This document shows, one piece after another, positions 43,333-52,123 of a DNA stretch of 64,000 bases. The translations under genes and the position numbers were made by a program. Every line of letters begins with the position of its first letter. Within the stretch, counting starts at the first letter, position 1. This DNA comes from Pectobacterium sp013449375 (GTDB taxonomy: Bacteria > Pseudomonadota > Gammaproteobacteria > Enterobacterales > Enterobacteriaceae), in assembly GCF_048593165.1 (NCBI RefSeq), contig NZ_CP184271.1. One strand, written 5' to 3'. The notes beneath the pieces were generated by a model that saw only the letters and a program-made list of their open reading frames with translations, had not been told where the DNA came from and did not search any database.

Positions 43333-44352
43333 TTATTTTGATAAAATTTTGCTATAAAAATATTTAAGATAGCTAAATATTCCAAAAAAAACGAAATTAT
43401 TATGAAACTGATGCTTAGCACAATATCGCATGTTACTTGTAGTCATGGCCTTCAATAATGGTGACTTAGCCCACGGTGATGCGCTTTTGGCATCTAAAAA
43501 ATACTCCGTGCAAGCATAATGTTCAGCCCATTGATGCCAGGGTTTTGTCGGCCCAATATAGTGGATCATAACCGTGCTGTCCGTTATAGGATTGACGGGT
43601 TTCGGTTTATTAAGTTCATAATTAATGCTGTATTGTGTATTGTATTTTTTTTCAAGCCATATTGTTTTATCTATGAGTAAAATATTTAAAATATCTTGAT
43701 CAAGATAAGATATTTTTGCCTTTATTTCCTCATTGGCAAGAAGAGACATGGCCTGTGAGCTAATATCGTTTTTTTGCCATTGTGCGAGATTGATGTATAA
43801 GAATCCGGCATTAAAATATCCCGCATTGATTCCTGGCTCATCAAGTGCCTTGGCTCGTTTTTCCCACCAAACCTTATCTTCTTCTGCAATCACTGCCGCA
43901 ATGTTGTTGTTGAATTCGATTCCTAACAGCTCGTGTAATGAGCCTTTGCAAACAATGTCGGCATCGATATAAAGAAGCGTTTCAATTTCTGGGTAAAGTA
44001 AATCGGCAATTACAAAGCGAAAATAGGTAGCATAAGACCAGTTTTTTGTGCTAGGTAGCGATTTTAGTTCATCACAATTTACAATGTAAATATCAATATT
44101 TGTATTATATTGAGTGCTGAGGTTTTGAAACTTTTCTTCTTCATCATCACTTAATGAGTCAGTGAATATATGAAATGAAAATTTCATGTCAGGATTGTGG
44201 AGCAAGATTGATGCTGCTGAAATGGCGCAGCCAAACATAAAATTTTTATCAATGCCGTAAGCGATATTTAATATATCGGATTCTGAATTTTCCGCTAAGG
44301 GGCGAGTAAATGAAATTTTTCTTTTTATAACACCCTGCGATGAAAAATACAT
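43333..44352 (-). CDS. GT8-family LPS glycosyltransferase (WaaI/WaaO/WaaJ-like)
   Basis: 339 residues. The GT8 catalytic pattern is present: LNIAYGIDKNFMFGCAISAASIL, the metal-binding ETLLYIDADIVCKG (DxD), GYFNAGFLYINLAQW and the C-terminal VMIHYIGPTKPWHQWAEHYAC. The C-terminal basic amphipathic tail is typical of outer-core galactosyl- and glucosyltransferases. It follows waaG by 74 bases, the normal place for an outer-core hexose transferase. The sugar cannot be told from sequence. Confidence 0.87.
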   Translation of the reverse strand: MYFSSQGVIKRKISFTRPLAENSESDILNIAYGIDKNFMFGCAISAASILLHNPDMKFSFHIFTDSLSDDEEEKFQNLSTQYNTNIDIYIVNCDELKSLPSTKNWSYATYFRFVIADLLYPEIETLLYIDADIVCKGSLHELLGIEFNNNIAAVIAEEDKVWWEKRAKALDEPGINAGYFNAGFLYINLAQWQKNDISSQAMSLLANEEIKAKISYLDQDILNILLIDKTIWLEKKYNTQYSINYELNKPKPVNPITDSTVMIHYIGPTKPWHQWAEHYACTEYFLDAKSASPWAKSPLLKAMTTSNMRYCAKHQFHNNFVFFGIFSYLKYFYSKILSK

Positions 44353-44426
44353 AGTGGACTCGGTTATGGCTCTTAAAAATAAATGGGAATTAACGCGTTA
44401 TTTTGGCAGCAATATACTGCGTTAGT

Positions 44427-45551
44427 TTAACGATCGTTTTCTCTGATAATCAACTGTGCCGCTTTTTCTGGCAGGCTATAAATATCTTCCGTGTCGGCAA
44501 AGTGGCGGGCATTTTCTGCCCACTGTTTCAGCGTTTCTGGCTGACTAAGTGCATGTGACAACGCGTGGTTCAACGCTATCTGGTTAAAAGGTTCGGGGAT
44601 GACTTGTCCAGCCTGTGAGCGCTCAATGTAAAACGCATAACCGCACGCATCGGTAACCAGTATCGGTAACCCCGCCGCAATAGCCTCAAGCAAAACGATG
44701 CCTGCGGCTTCCTGATGTGCCGGATGCAGTAACAAGTCTGCGGCTACCATGAAGTCAGGAATGTCATCTCGGCCAGAGAAAAAGTGGATCTGTTTACCAA
44801 TACCGAGCTGTTCCGCTTGTTGTTGAAACGGTTTTGGATCGTCCTGACCGACCACCAGAAAGGCAACGTGTTTGCGTATTTCCTCTGGCAGGCTGGCAAT
44901 CGCGCTCAGGCTGCGGCCAACACCTTTGCGTTTGAAATCGGAACCGACTTGCAACAGAACACATTGGTTTTCACCTAAATGATGTTGCTGACGAAACCGG
45001 GATCGCGTTTCTGGAGAATGTGCGCTGTATTTTCTATCCCGTGAAATCCCCGGTGGCAGCATAAAAAAGCGTTCATCCTGTGTGCCGTAATGCTTCTGAA
45101 AATGGGCAATTTGCCTCGGTGTTAGCATCAGCATACGCGTGTGGCTGTTTTTATCGAACACGTCGCGTTCAAGTGCCACATATCCTCGGCAGCGTGGTGT
45201 TAACCGATAAAAGAAGCCTTTTTCCTGCACCGCTTTTTCTGCCGTACATCCTTCCGCAGCATAATAGAAATCTAGCCCTGGCATTTTGCTAAACCCGACA
45301 ACACGGTCGACAGGATGCTGTTGTAAATGGCGTTGTATCCAGTCGGAAAAACGGCGATGGCGAGTATGATTACCCAGCCCTGAGATGGGCACGAGAACGA
45401 TCTCAAACCCTTCAGGTTTGTCGCCTTGCCATTCGCTAGTGTAAACACGAATATTGTGGCCTTGTTTTTGGCAAGTTTGTGCGATGCTCAGAAAATCTCG
45501 CTGTAGCCCGCCGAAAGGAAAGAATTTATAGACGCAGAATGCGATTTTCAT
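44427..45551 (-). CDS. waaG: LPS glucosyltransferase I WaaG
   Basis: 374 residues of the GT4 family. It adds the first outer-core hexose to heptose II. N-terminal KIAFCVYKFFPFGGLQRDFL and the C-terminal donor-binding LLHPAHQEAAGIVLLEAIAAGLPILVTDACGYAFYI (E-x7-E) are characteristic. Its start overlaps the end of waaQ by four bases (ATGA), so the two are translationally coupled. Confidence 0.93.
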   Translation of the reverse strand: MKIAFCVYKFFPFGGLQRDFLSIAQTCQKQGHNIRVYTSEWQGDKPEGFEIVLVPISGLGNHTRHRRFSDWIQRHLQQHPVDRVVGFSKMPGLDFYYAAEGCTAEKAVQEKGFFYRLTPRCRGYVALERDVFDKNSHTRMLMLTPRQIAHFQKHYGTQDERFFMLPPGISRDRKYSAHSPETRSRFRQQHHLGENQCVLLQVGSDFKRKGVGRSLSAIASLPEEIRKHVAFLVVGQDDPKPFQQQAEQLGIGKQIHFFSGRDDIPDFMVAADLLLHPAHQEAAGIVLLEAIAAGLPILVTDACGYAFYIERSQAGQVIPEPFNQIALNHALSHALSQPETLKQWAENARHFADTEDIYSLPEKAAQLIIRENDR

Positions 45552-46618
45552 TGGGCATCTCTTTGCGACGTGATATTCAGCATCTGTTCTGAGGCCAAAA
45601 TGACATCTTCCGCAGGGATGCAGGACAAATACTTAACCGTCTGATCATAGTTATAGTGAGCTGGCATCGGTTGATATTCCCCTGCCCAAATCTGTTTATA
45701 GTGTTCGCACCACGGACGCCATACCTTGTAGTCTGTTGGGCCAAATAAGCTGACGAGTGGCGTATTTAATGCGGCAGCCATATGCATTGGGGCTGAATCT
45801 ACGCCAATATATAGCACGGCATTGTCGATTAACGCCGCCAGTTCCGGAAAGCTCGTTTTGCCCGCAAATGACATCTCAGGTTTATGAATGCACTGTGAAT
45901 AAATATCGCGAACGACAGATAAATCCTCTTCCGATGGACCGCACGTTAACACGACTTCCAGATTTTTTTCTTTAAGATAGTCAATGACCTGAGCGAACTT
46001 GTCGTTATCCCAAAATTTATAATATTGACGCGTTGTGGGCTGGATGACGACATAAGGCTGTGTTAACAGCGTCGGACAGTGGTTAAAAATACGTTTGGCA
46101 TCGTCTTGATGATAATGCAGTGATAGTCGTGAAACGGTATTCGATGCTGGTAGCCCTAGCGGCGTAAGTAAATAGAGATTTTGTTCAACAATATGTGCGC
46201 CTATTGGCGGTACACAGTGGTCGAAAAACAAACGCCAGATTTTACCCTTCAGCTTATTACCGCGATCGAGCGCAATGCTACGTCCACCTAAGGATTTTAC
46301 TAACAGCGCAATCGGCCACTGATCCGCAAGATTAACGATGAGGTCGTACTTATTTTTTTTCAGTGTTTTTCTGACATCGGTGAAATTACGGACTTTCTCG
46401 CAGAGCGTCTTCGTTTTTCTCTTCAACCCATAGAGCTGATGTATCTCCGGGTTTGCTGACAGAATCGGCATCGTATCCTGATAGAGTAATACGTCGATTT
46501 TCGCCTCAGGATAATTGGCTTTCAGTGTGCTGATGAGCGGCGTGGTCAGCAGCATATCGCCATGATATCTAAGCTTCACCACGAGAATTCGGCGATAAGA
46601 GATGATGCGTTGACTCAC
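45548..46618 (-). CDS. waaQ: LPS heptosyltransferase III WaaQ
   Basis: 356 residues of the GT9 family, which add the branching heptose to heptose II. Motifs: RRILVVKLRYHGDMLLTTPLI and YIGVDSAPMHMAAALNTPLVSLFGPTDYKVW. First gene of the long LPS operon and directly downstream of the ops element. It diverges from the phd-doc pair. Confidence 0.92.
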   Translation of the reverse strand: MSQRIISYRRILVVKLRYHGDMLLTTPLISTLKANYPEAKIDVLLYQDTMPILSANPEIHQLYGLKRKTKTLCEKVRNFTDVRKTLKKNKYDLIVNLADQWPIALLVKSLGGRSIALDRGNKLKGKIWRLFFDHCVPPIGAHIVEQNLYLLTPLGLPASNTVSRLSLHYHQDDAKRIFNHCPTLLTQPYVVIQPTTRQYYKFWDNDKFAQVIDYLKEKNLEVVLTCGPSEEDLSVVRDIYSQCIHKPEMSFAGKTSFPELAALIDNAVLYIGVDSAPMHMAAALNTPLVSLFGPTDYKVWRPWCEHYKQIWAGEYQPMPAHYNYDQTVKYLSCIPAEDVILASEQMLNITSQRDAQ

Positions 46619-46657
46619 TCGTTTTCCTTCATGTCATCAAAAGTTATGATTTCTACA

Positions 46658-46686
46658 GGCACGCTACCGCCTTGGCTCAACAGCGA
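46658..46686 (-). promoter_or_regulatory. JUMPstart/ops element (RfaH recruitment)
   Basis: The minus strand carries GGCGGTAGCGT (46661-46671), a complete ops sequence, preceded by a JUMPstart-like TGTTGAGCCAA. It lies about 45 bases before waaQ in the transcribed leader. In enterobacteria ops pauses RNA polymerase and recruits RfaH, allowing transcription of long surface-polysaccharide operons. Confidence 0.9.
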
Positions 46687-46700
46687 CCAAAAGGCTGATC

Positions 46701-46729
46701 CTATCCATGTTGCACGGCAGCATGGATAG
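46701..46729. promoter_or_regulatory. Hairpin in the waaQ leader
   Basis: CTATCCATG and CATGGATAG form a 9-bp perfect stem around an 11-base loop, 15 bases upstream of the JUMPstart. On the plus strand TTTTT follows six bases later, so it could also act as a weak terminator in that direction. Confidence 0.5.
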
Positions 46730-46784
46730 CCAATTTTTCCGTTATGGTACTAAAACCCACACCCCTCTCACAGTAGTAATTAAT

Positions 46785-46790
46785 ATTATA
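46785..46790 (-). promoter_or_regulatory. Candidate -10 element of the waaQ operon
   Basis: Perfect TATAAT on the minus strand, about 170 bases upstream of waaQ. No good -35 is seen at 17 bases. The 357-base waaQ-phd spacer (46619-46975) otherwise holds the JUMPstart, the leader hairpin and the phd operator. Confidence 0.4.
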
Positions 46791-46905
46791 CTCGGCATCT
46801 TGCAAGCTGCGCAGAGGTTACCTTTACTCGGAGGTTTCCGACCACCGATGGTTTTGTGTTGTCATGCCCTTCCTCGTTTTTCGAAAAGATGTTGAGCGCA
46901 TTGAA

Positions 46906-46949
46906 TTGACAGTCATATCAACTTAATTGTACAACTTAGTTGATATCAA
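46906..46949 (+). promoter_or_regulatory. phd-doc promoter and Phd operator
   Basis: TTGACA at 46906-46911 is a consensus -35. Overlapping the promoter are the inverted repeat ATCAACT-N14-AGTTGAT (46917-46944) and the palindrome TTGATATCAA (46940-46949). Repeated palindromes over the promoter are typical of Phd autoregulation. The -10 is not clear. Confidence 0.65.
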
Positions 46950-46975
46950 CCCGAAATAATGTAAAGGAACAGGCG

Positions 46976-47200
46976 ATGTTGACGATGACTTTCTCTGATG
47001 TTCGGCAGAAATTTGCCAAAGTGCTGGATACGGCTATTACGCAGCCAGTGACGATTACCCGTCGTTCAGCGCCGGATATGGTGGTTATCACTGCGGCACA
47101 GTTTGCCGAGTTGCAGCAGGCTAAATTTGAAGCTTCTCTTGCCAAGGTAATGAGTAAGCCAAAGAATCAGGCGTTGTTTAAGGAACTTGCTGATAAATGA
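46976..47200 (+). CDS. phd: Antitoxin of the Phd family
   Basis: 74 residues from the ATG at 46976 (MLTMTFSDVRQKFAKVLDTA); AAAGGAAC upstream is the ribosome binding site, and the longer frame lacks one. The N-terminal Phd/YefM DNA-binding fold (FSDVRQKFAKVLDTAITQPVTITRRSAPDMVVI) is followed by a C-terminal tail that would block Doc. Stop and doc start overlap by four bases. Confidence 0.88.
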   Translation: MLTMTFSDVRQKFAKVLDTAITQPVTITRRSAPDMVVITAAQFAELQQAKFEASLAKVMSKPKNQALFKELADK

Positions 47201-47571
47201 TCTTCTTCTTAACGGTTGAGCAGGTCATCGCAATCCATGATTATCAGTTGGAAATGTATGGTGGCTTGCCTGGGTACAGGGATATCAGCGTAGTGGAAGG
47301 CATGGTTGCCCGCGTTGAGAATCTTCACACATACCAGAATGAGAATGACCTGCACATGCTTGCCGCATCGCTGTTGCTTTCGATAGCGCGCGGGCATGGC
47401 TTTAATGATGCGAATAAAAGGACTTCGGCGGCAGCGGCTATGGTATTTCTTGATATGAATGGCGCGTCAATGACTCCGTCAGAAAACTTTGCTGATTTTG
47501 TGGTAATGGCAGCGCAAGGGCTTTACGACGTGCATACCGTCGCGGAAGAACTGAAAAAACTCGTCGATTAG
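47197..47571 (+). CDS. doc: Doc toxin (Fic fold)
   Basis: 124 residues. The Fic/Doc signature HGFNDANKRTS is present, with His, Phe, Asp and the Lys/Arg expected in Doc-type kinases that phosphorylate elongation factor Tu. N-terminal LTVEQVIAIHDYQLEMYGG is typical of Doc. The pair lies in the middle of the LPS locus, divergent from waaQ and tail-to-tail with waaL, with two bases between stops. It appears intact. Confidence 0.9.
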   Translation: MIFFLTVEQVIAIHDYQLEMYGGLPGYRDISVVEGMVARVENLHTYQNENDLHMLAASLLLSIARGHGFNDANKRTSAAAAMVFLDMNGASMTPSENFADFVVMAAQGLYDVHTVAEELKKLVD

Positions 47572-47573
47572 GA

Positions 47574-48863
47574 TCATCGTTGCTTTAGCCATTTTCCCGT
47601 CAGCGTGGTGCCAAGACAAAACGCCATCAGCCACGCAATAAGCATATCTCGTGAATAGAGAATAACGTCGCTCAGCCCATACATCAGCAGTGCGAAAAGT
47701 AGCGCCGCAGAGAGATGGCTGCGTAGAACAAAAAATGAAAAATAAAATAGAGAGGCATAAAGCAATACTAGCAGTATCACTCCTGGTATGCCTTTCAACG
47801 AAAAAGCGTCAATCACTTCGTTATGCAGGTGAACATTCAAATACCCCAGCGCGCCGGATAATTCAGACTCTTGCTTTGCTTGTGCAATGATATGTTCTGC
47901 ACGCTGTTCGGCGGATTGTCCAAACAGGGCTTCTTCTCCTGCCTCGATACCCGATTGGTACATCGCAATACGCGCCCCCACCGATGTCATGCTGTTGTCC
48001 ATACTATAGCTGTGTATATCGTTGATCAGGTCATTGACGCGTTGATGAAGTGTATTCTGGAACAGGAATAAACACAGGAGAAGTGTGGCGGCTGAGCCGA
48101 TGAATGCTTTAATAAGCAGTCGCTTATTATGTCTGACTTCTGACAATAAAATAGTTGCGCCGACAATCGGGTAGACGAATATCGCTGCCCGCGTCTCTGT
48201 TAGCAGAATAGCCACCATCACTAACAGAAAATGCCCCAGGTAAAGATAATACTTATAAGGCGAATCGAGTTTAAGCAGTGCTTGTGCGCTTAGGGCGCCA
48301 ATGAAAGTCAGAAAATAGGCTGCGCTAGTGGCTGTGCCAAATACCAACCCAATACGATGCATTCCACTGAACCATGCCTGATAAAATGCATAGCCTAACG
48401 CTAAGACACAAATGACGAGCATATAGGCATGTAATCGTTGTGGCTGACTCTTTTGTGAGAGATGCAAGACCGTCAACAGAGTAAATGCACCCAAAATACC
48501 GGCGTGTGCGGATGCCCTGTAGGCGTTATAGACATAAGGGAAAAGGCTATCAGGTTGATAATAGTGGTGATACCAGATGAGATTGGTTAAACCGATAGCC
48601 AGCAGGATAAGTGGAATCAGTAACAATCGTTTAGCCGCTATTACGGTTCTTAGGTTTGTCGCCACATAGAAAACAGAGAGAGAACCCGTGAGATAAAACA
48701 GCCACCCAGCAATAATGCTACTAAATGGCATAATGGCTAATGTGAGTAAACAGCCGGGGAAAACGGTTTTAAGCGCGACAGTCGAGCTTATACTGGGCGT
48801 TTTGCCCAGTTCGTATCTTAATTCATTAAGCATGTATTTGTTCACTGTCGGGAGCGATGTCAC
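47574..48863 (-). CDS. waaL: O-antigen ligase WaaL
   Basis: 429-residue multispanning inner-membrane protein with about 11-12 hydrophobic segments. The Wzy_C family region has LTETRAAIFVYPIVGA (conserved Arg) and a large periplasmic loop ending LNVHLHNEVIDAFSLKGIPG, with the His essential in ligases. It joins O-antigen to lipid A-core in the periplasm. Its start overlaps waaC by four bases (ATGA). Confidence 0.88.
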   Translation of the reverse strand: MTSLPTVNKYMLNELRYELGKTPSISSTVALKTVFPGCLLTLAIMPFSSIIAGWLFYLTGSLSVFYVATNLRTVIAAKRLLLIPLILLAIGLTNLIWYHHYYQPDSLFPYVYNAYRASAHAGILGAFTLLTVLHLSQKSQPQRLHAYMLVICVLALGYAFYQAWFSGMHRIGLVFGTATSAAYFLTFIGALSAQALLKLDSPYKYYLYLGHFLLVMVAILLTETRAAIFVYPIVGATILLSEVRHNKRLLIKAFIGSAATLLLCLFLFQNTLHQRVNDLINDIHSYSMDNSMTSVGARIAMYQSGIEAGEEALFGQSAEQRAEHIIAQAKQESELSGALGYLNVHLHNEVIDAFSLKGIPGVILLVLLYASLFYFSFFVLRSHLSAALLFALLMYGLSDVILYSRDMLIAWLMAFCLGTTLTGKWLKQR

Positions 48864-49843
48864 TCGTCTGATGCGGATAATTCTATCAGCTTCTCTAATT
48901 TCTGATGGACGTGACTAGCAGGAATTGTCTCCATTTTCTGGCTTTCAGACATTTCCACCACCTGATTCATTCCGTAGCCGCCAATTAGCCCCGGATCGGT
49001 TGGTCCGTACAAGGTGATATTCGGACGATCCAGTGCCGCCGTCAGGTGGCTAAGCCCGGTATCGACGGAAACGACGGCTTTGGCGCCTGCTAATACCTCG
49101 GCGACCTGTTGCAGCGTGAGGCGCGATAAGACCTCAACGTGCGGGAACCCTTCCGCCAGCCGTAAGGCGCGCTGATGCTCATGTTCCGCGCCCCAAGGAA
49201 GCTTGATGCGTAAGCCGCTTGGCGCCAATAGGGCAATCAGTTCACGCCAGTGAGCTTCCGGCCAGTGTTTTTCATCACGCGTTGTGGCGTGGAGAAACAC
49301 TAGATAGCAGTTGGCGTCTGCGGGTGGCTGGGAGAGGAAACGCGAGGCAATCGCATAATCGCCGCGCTCGGTGGGTTTCCGATAGTTCAGGCTGGCGGCA
49401 AACAGCTCTCGTACGCGCTCGACGGCATGCTGTTGACGGCTTATCGGGTGGCGATAGTTATAAAACCAGCTTGCCAGCGGCTCACGCGCGCTCTTGCAAT
49501 CCAGTCCGTGTTTCTTTCCGTTGGCGAGCCGCGTCACCAGCAGCGCGCTTTTAATCAGCCCTTGCGCATCAATGACGGCATCATAACGGTACTGGCGTAG
49601 CTGGCGTTTAAATTCGGCACGTTCCTGACGTATCGGGGCGCTGAACCAGCTTTTGCGCCAGCGGCGTATCGCTACTGGAATCACGCGGGAAACCGCTGGG
49701 TGCCAGCTGGGAATTTGCGCGAAACCTTCTTCAACCACCCAGTCGAATTGGATCCCAGGAATCACCTGCATGGCGTCGGTCAAGGCGGGTAACGTATGCA
49801 GCACATCGCCCATTGACGATGTTTTGACGATCAACACTCTCAT
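48860..49843 (-). CDS. waaC: LPS heptosyltransferase I WaaC
   Basis: 327 residues, GT9 family. Adds the first heptose to Kdo. RVLIVKTSSMGDVLHTLPALTDA (Asp of the active site) and SVDTGLSHLTAALDRPNITLYGPTDPGLIGGYG are characteristic of WaaC. Overlaps waaF by four bases. Confidence 0.96.
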   Translation of the reverse strand: MRVLIVKTSSMGDVLHTLPALTDAMQVIPGIQFDWVVEEGFAQIPSWHPAVSRVIPVAIRRWRKSWFSAPIRQERAEFKRQLRQYRYDAVIDAQGLIKSALLVTRLANGKKHGLDCKSAREPLASWFYNYRHPISRQQHAVERVRELFAASLNYRKPTERGDYAIASRFLSQPPADANCYLVFLHATTRDEKHWPEAHWRELIALLAPSGLRIKLPWGAEHEHQRALRLAEGFPHVEVLSRLTLQQVAEVLAGAKAVVSVDTGLSHLTAALDRPNITLYGPTDPGLIGGYGMNQVVEMSESQKMETIPASHVHQKLEKLIELSASDE

Positions 49844-50925
49844 GCGCCAGCTCCCAGCAGCGGACTTTCTCCGGAAAAAACGCTTTTTTCCTTAACAAGA
49901 TACTTATCCAGTGCGTTGAGCACGCGTTCGGGCTGAATGTCGATCAAACTCTGGTGATACCCCTGTTCGGCATCCCCTTTGCGCACTCGGTGATAGCCGG
50001 TGATCAGCCGAATCACCTCGGCCTGATGGGACAACGGCGGGGTAAAATCGGGGCTGCTCGGGCCATAAAGCGCGACCAGCGGACGATGAAGCGCCGCGGC
50101 AACGTGCATGAGCCCGGAGTCGTTGCTGACGACGGCGTGGCAGGCGGCGATCAACACCACTGCCTGTTCCAGCGAGGTTTTCCCCGCCAGACTGGCGCAA
50201 TGCTGTCGTGCGTCTTCCGTTAATCCCTGAAGGATATCGTCACAGGCTGAACGGTCATTGGCGGAGCCGAACAGCGCGATCTGGTAGCCGCGCTCAATCA
50301 GGGTTTGCGCCAGCGCAGCATAGTGATAATGCGGCCACCGTTTGGCGGGGCCGAATTCGGCACCGGGGCAAAAGCCGATGATGGAGCGTGCATTGCTGAG
50401 GTCGAAGGCCTGCATCATGTCTGCCATTTCGGTCTGATTGACCTGTAACTGTGGCCACAGTAACGGCTGTGGTAAGTCTTCGGCACGACGAATACGGCGA
50501 CGATCGTAGGCTAATGCGGCGTAACGCTGAACCATCAGCGGAAATGCGGCTTTATCCAGCACACGTAAGTCGTTCAGCAGCCCATAACGCATTTCGCCGC
50601 GCCAGCCTGTGCGCTGGGGAATGTTGGCAAAGAACGGGACCAGCGCGGACTTAAAGGAGTTGGGCAGCACGTAAGCGCGATCGTAGCCTGCATCACGCAG
50701 CGAGACGCCAAGGCGGCGACGTTCGCCCAGTGCCAGTGCGCCGTGACCGAGCGGCATGGCTAACGCCTGATTGACTTCCGGCATCCGTGCCAGCAGCGGA
50801 CGGCACCAAGCCGGAGCCATCACGTCAATGACCGCTTCTGGGTGTTCAGCCTTCAGTGTGCGATAAAGGCTGTGCGACATCATCATATCGCCGACCCAGG
50901 AAGGGCCGATGACCAAAATTTTCAT
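49840..50925 (-). CDS. waaF: LPS heptosyltransferase II WaaF
   Basis: 361 residues, GT9 family. Adds heptose II to heptose I. KILVIGPSWVGDMMMSHSLYRTL and VSNDSGLMHVAAALHRPLVALYGPSSPDFTPPLS are typical. It follows hldD by 23 bases in the hldD-waaF-waaC-waaL operon. Confidence 0.96.
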   Translation of the reverse strand: MKILVIGPSWVGDMMMSHSLYRTLKAEHPEAVIDVMAPAWCRPLLARMPEVNQALAMPLGHGALALGERRRLGVSLRDAGYDRAYVLPNSFKSALVPFFANIPQRTGWRGEMRYGLLNDLRVLDKAAFPLMVQRYAALAYDRRRIRRAEDLPQPLLWPQLQVNQTEMADMMQAFDLSNARSIIGFCPGAEFGPAKRWPHYHYAALAQTLIERGYQIALFGSANDRSACDDILQGLTEDARQHCASLAGKTSLEQAVVLIAACHAVVSNDSGLMHVAAALHRPLVALYGPSSPDFTPPLSHQAEVIRLITGYHRVRKGDAEQGYHQSLIDIQPERVLNALDKYLVKEKSVFSGESPLLGAGA

Positions 50926-50948
50926 ACCGCTTATGAATCCTTATTTGA

Positions 50949-51881
50949 TTAAACGGTACGGTTCAGCCAGGCCATGTATTCCGCCACGCCCTCGGCGACG
51001 GTTTTGAACGGCTTGTCATAACCTGCGGCACGCAAGTTGGTGAGGTCAGCCTGAGTGTAAGCCTGATAGCGGCCTTTCAGCTTCTCGGGGAACTCGATGT
51101 ATTCCACGCTGCCTTTCTTGTGGAAAGCAAGCGTCGCGTCGGCAACCGCTTGGAAAGATTCGGCGCGACCGGTACCGCAGTTGAAGATACCGGAAACACC
51201 GTTTTGCCAGAACCACAGGTTGACGGCCGCGACATCGCCGACGTAGACGAAGTCACGTTTGAAGTTTTCGCTACCGGAGAACAGCTTCGGATTTTCACCC
51301 TGATTAATCTGGTTGTTCAGATGAAACGCGACGCTTGCCATGCTGCCTTTGTGGCCTTCACGCGGTCCGTAGACGTTGAAATAACGGAAGCCGCAGATCT
51401 GCGATTCCGCTTCTGGCAGAATTTCACGCACATACTGATCGAACAGGAATTTGGAGTAGCCATAGACGTTCAGCGGCTGCTCGTACTGACGTTCTTCGAT
51501 GAAGTTATCGTTGCGACCGCCGTAGGTGGCGGCAGAAGAGGCATACAGGAACGGAATGTTGCGATCGAGGCAGTAGTGCAACACGTCTTTGGAGTATTGA
51601 TAGTTGTTATCCATCATGTACTTGCCATCCCACTCGGTGGTGGAAGAGCAGGCACCTTCATGGAATATGGCATCAATATCGCCCAGATCGTCACCTGCAA
51701 CGATGCTGGCGATGAAGTCTTCCTTATCCATGTAATCGGCGATGTCCAGATCGACCAGATTGACGAATTTGGTGCCGTCTTTCAGGTTATCGACCACCAG
51801 AATGTCCCGATAGCCGATGTCATTCAGAGATTTTACGATATTGCTGCCGATAAAACCGGCACCGCCAGTAACGATAATCAT
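50949..51881 (-). CDS. hldD: ADP-L-glycero-D-manno-heptose 6-epimerase HldD
   Basis: Produces the heptose donor for WaaC, WaaF and WaaQ. 310 residues from the ATG at 51881, the E. coli length; AAGGTCGC precedes it. Rossmann motif GGAGFIGSNIVK and the SDR catalytic YGYSKFLFD (Tyr-x3-Lys) are intact. The longest frame adds 15 unsupported residues. Divergent from kbl across a 242-base spacer. Confidence 0.98.
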   Translation of the reverse strand: MIIVTGGAGFIGSNIVKSLNDIGYRDILVVDNLKDGTKFVNLVDLDIADYMDKEDFIASIVAGDDLGDIDAIFHEGACSSTTEWDGKYMMDNNYQYSKDVLHYCLDRNIPFLYASSAATYGGRNDNFIEERQYEQPLNVYGYSKFLFDQYVREILPEAESQICGFRYFNVYGPREGHKGSMASVAFHLNNQINQGENPKLFSGSENFKRDFVYVGDVAAVNLWFWQNGVSGIFNCGTGRAESFQAVADATLAFHKKGSVEYIEFPEKLKGRYQAYTQADLTNLRAAGYDKPFKTVAEGVAEYMAWLNRTV

Positions 51882-52123
51882 GGGCGCGACCTTTGTTAAT
51901 CTTGCTGGTGGGGCACCGCGCCCCACGCTATTTATGACCGCTATAATAGCATTTCATTTTACCGCAAGCAGCCAGAGCTTAATTTATCCCATGTTGCCCT
52001 CACGTTTTTAAGATGATTCAGGCCGTGACGAAGCCAGCATTTTCAGACTGTTTACCCCGCATTTCTGCCCACATCCGCTAGCTTAAAAACCATAAAGCGA
52101 TCTTTTTATGGGAGAGTCACGCT

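Noticed and set aside
51120..51899. 259-codon plus-strand frame opposite hldD
   Set aside because: Long but fully antisense to hldD, with no recognisable domain; GC-rich third positions in hldD keep the opposite frame open.
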